Positions 62,616 to 64,000 of a stretch of 64,000 bases of DNA are shown here, piece by piece. The stretch is from assembly GCF_020005165.1 (NCBI RefSeq), contig NZ_JAHCLT010000001.1:434001-498000 (forward strand), given 5' to 3'. Both the position numbers and the translations under genes were made by a program. The notes beneath the pieces are model-generated. The model was not told the DNA's origin, did not search any database, and saw nothing but the letters and a program-made list of their open reading frames with translations. Source of the stretch: Kangiella taiwanensis. Its GTDB lineage: Bacteria; Pseudomonadota; Gammaproteobacteria; Enterobacterales; Kangiellaceae. Positions within the stretch are counted from its first letter, which is position 1. Every line of letters starts with the position of its first letter.

Positions 62616-63532
62616 TAATCGTTAATGCGTTCACCTGGGAGTTCGATAATCTCAAGCGCCTGCTTAATCAAATCGAGAGCTTTCTTTCGTGGGAAGCTGC
62701 GGCGGTAAGCCAGAGCCACCTGGCGACTCGGTTTCGGGGTATCGAATTCACGAGTCACTAGCCCTAGTTTTTCATTATGAAAGTCCGCCGCTGATTTCGG
62801 GATCACGCTGATTCCAAGACCGCTAGCGACCATTTGACGAATGGTTTCAATCGAGCTGCCTGTGATCCAGTCTTTTTGTGGGTTTAAACTGTTGTCGCGA
62901 CACTGTGGACAGGCTTCGAGTACCTGATCACGAAAGCAGTGTCCAGCACCTAACATGATCATCACTTCATCAGCGATATCCACTAATTGCAGTGAATCGC
63001 GTTTGACCCAAGGGTGACGCTCTGGCAATAAAGCGATGAAATCTTCTTGGTATAAGGGAATCACATCAACTTCGGGCTCTTCAAAGGGAAGTGCCACAAT
63101 GATTGCATCAACATCACCATTACGCAGTTTGGTGCGAAGGTTATGGGTATAATCTTCATCAATATGAAGTGGCATCTTTGGAGCGAGTTGGCGCAGCTGC
63201 GGTATCAGCGATGGCAAAAGGTAAGGGCCGATGGTGAAGATGGCACCAATTTTTAGTGGGCCGTCAAGTTGATCCGAGTTTTGCTTAGCCATTTGCTTGA
63301 GCTGGCTGACCTGCTCAAGAATGCGCTGGGCTTGTTCGACCACGAGATCACCTTGTGGCGTGGTACGTACGTCTGATTTACTACGCTCAAAAAGGGTGAT
63401 CCCCAGTTGTTCTTCAAGCTTTTTTACGCCAACACTTAACGTTGGTTGGCTGACGAAACATGCTTCTGCCGCACGGCCAAAATGGCGCTCGCGGGCAACC
63501 GCAACAATATACTTAAACTCTGTTAGTGTCAT
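62615..63532 (-). CDS. oxyR: Hydrogen peroxide-sensing regulator OxyR
   Basis: A 305-residue LysR-family activator of peroxide defence. The N-terminal winged helix (TLTEFKYIVAVARERHFGRAAEACFVSQPTLS) is followed by the sensor domain with the redox pair in GHCFRDQVLEAC, nine residues apart as in E. coli C199/C208, plus a third Cys (PQC). Length is the same as E. coli OxyR. An ATAG-N7-CTAT half-site upstream suggests autoregulation. Confidence 0.96.
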   Translation of the reverse strand: MTLTEFKYIVAVARERHFGRAAEACFVSQPTLSVGVKKLEEQLGITLFERSKSDVRTTPQGDLVVEQAQRILEQVSQLKQMAKQNSDQLDGPLKIGAIFTIGPYLLPSLIPQLRQLAPKMPLHIDEDYTHNLRTKLRNGDVDAIIVALPFEEPEVDVIPLYQEDFIALLPERHPWVKRDSLQLVDIADEVMIMLGAGHCFRDQVLEACPQCRDNSLNPQKDWITGSSIETIRQMVASGLGISVIPKSAADFHNEKLGLVTREFDTPKPSRQVALAYRRSFPRKKALDLIKQALEIIELPGERIND

Positions 63533-63537
63533 AATTG

Positions 63538-63552
63538 ATAGCCTCTCTCTAT
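63538..63552. promoter_or_regulatory. Possible OxyR half-site upstream of oxyR
   Basis: ATAG-N7-CTAT at 63538-63552 is the spacing of an OxyR recognition unit. It begins 5 bp beyond the oxyR start codon. A second in-phase unit is not clear, so the site is incomplete. Confidence 0.4.
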
Positions 63553-63649
63553 TATGATCCAGTGCTGAGAGAGATAAGTCAATCCATAAGTCATCTATTT
63601 CTGCTGATTATTGGTTAGAACTTATCACGGTTTACACCTCACCACATTG

Positions 63650-64000
63650 TCATGTTTTTTGTGCAATAAACATGGATAACGGGCGACCGTCTTCTAGGTG
63701 GTGCACTTGATTGAGTAAGACTGACCAATCTTCAAAGCGTTCAGACAGCTCGTCGTTTTTGAGTAAAAAGTCCGCTTTTTTGGGTTTACCAAACTTTGCG
63801 GCACCCTCAAGAAAGGTATGAATAACGATTTTACAGCCGGTAGGCAAGTGCTCCTGATAGATATCGAATAGAGGACGATGTAGGAAACGGCTTTGCATGA
63901 TGAGTTGAGGTTGCTCTTTCTGAATCAACTCAATCAATTTTTCTGGGTTTTTACGACAGTCCATTTGTACTGTAGAAACATTCACATCCCAGCGCTCCGC
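63650..64000 (-). CDS. C-terminal part of a class I methyltransferase-like protein (cut by window edge)
   Basis: The frame stays open to the right edge (…AERWDVNVSTVQMD…). The last ~117 residues show the late strands of a Rossmann methyltransferase: LIMQSRFLHRPLFDIYQEHLPTGCKIVIHTFLEG and a C-terminal LEDGRPLSMFIAQ strand. The SAM-binding motif lies outside the window. The ATG at 63985 is probably internal. Comparable to TehB-like methyltransferases; substrate unknown. Confidence 0.65.
   Translation of the reverse strand, partial: AERWDVNVSTVQMDCRKNPEKLIELIQKEQPQLIMQSRFLHRPLFDIYQEHLPTGCKIVIHTFLEGAAKFGKPKKADFLLKNDELSERFEDWSVLLNQVHHLEDGRPLSMFIAQKT

Noticed and set aside
1-64000. CRISPR arrays, tRNA/rRNA genes, insertion sequences, phage genes
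   Set aside because: I scanned for regularly spaced repeats, tRNA-like cloverleafs, transposase or integrase motifs and saw none; coding density is high and gaps are explained by promoters, terminators and the RNAs listed.

Overview
The window reads as a chromosomal segment of a marine gammaproteobacterium. The protein flavour (undivided GcvP, cytochrome c4 beside polA/engB, RecG–OxyR, PrsK/PrsR) and the moderate G+C are compatible with a Kangiella-like member of the Oceanospirillales. That genus assignment is inference from pattern memory, not a search result. Gene order strongly echoes the E. coli 63–64 min region: tkt–gap–pgk–fba, serA/rpiA, ygfA–6S RNA–zapA–ygfB–pepP–ubiH–ubiI, gcvT–gcvH–gcvP, mutH–rppH and lgt–thyA–folA all appear in one 64 kb stretch. 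Blocks of accessory genes are inserted between the conserved groups.

Layout. 0–2.5 kb: a DnaA-box cluster, a secreted class-C-beta-lactamase-like serine hydrolase and an orphan proline-rich protein. 2.6–12.2 kb: polA, a structured small RNA candidate in the polA–engB gap (the position of Spot 42 in enterics), a membrane TPR protein, engB, cytochrome c4, a DsbA-like protein, a DUF599 protein, a YyaL/SPATA20-type protein and elbB. 12.3–16.9 kb: a 1517-residue periplasmic beta-propeller/PAS/GGDEF/EAL protein. 17–22.8 kb: carbon metabolism (tkt, gap, pgk, class II aldolase). 22.8–23.9 kb: a secreted protein gene whose signal peptide is interrupted by a frameshift, plus a small membrane protein. 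23.9–31.9 kb: serA, an acyl carrier protein with the PrsK/PrsR two-component pair (normally linked to exosortase/EPS systems), rpiA, an EVE protein, ygfA, 6S RNA, zapA and a ZapB-like coiled coil. 32–45.9 kb: ygfB, pepP, ubiH, a membrane protein, ubiI, a Fur-box-controlled iron(III) ABC importer without an adjacent ATPase gene, then gcvT, gcvH and gcvP, with a structured RNA and terminator just before gcvP.

46.0–50.3 kb is the most unusual block, inserted between gcvP and mutH. A 74-residue peptide and an adjacent tetrapyrrole-methylase-fold enzyme look like a split borosin RiPP pair: a precursor with a separate backbone alpha-N-methyltransferase. The predicted core is a hydrophobic LVIIVM stretch bracketed by two cysteines. 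Three tandem, mutually homologous secreted TPR proteins follow.

50.3–64 kb: mutH, rppH, an amidase/lipoprotein pair that resembles an antibacterial effector and its immunity protein, a DUF938 methyltransferase, a TauE/SafE permease, lgt, thyA, folA, a hotdog thioesterase, a small secreted HExxH protein, yccF, a GNAT acetyltransferase, a lipoprotein, mdh, recG, oxyR with a possible autoregulatory half-site, and a truncated methyltransferase at the right edge. I found no tRNA or rRNA gene, no CRISPR array, and no transposase or integrase.
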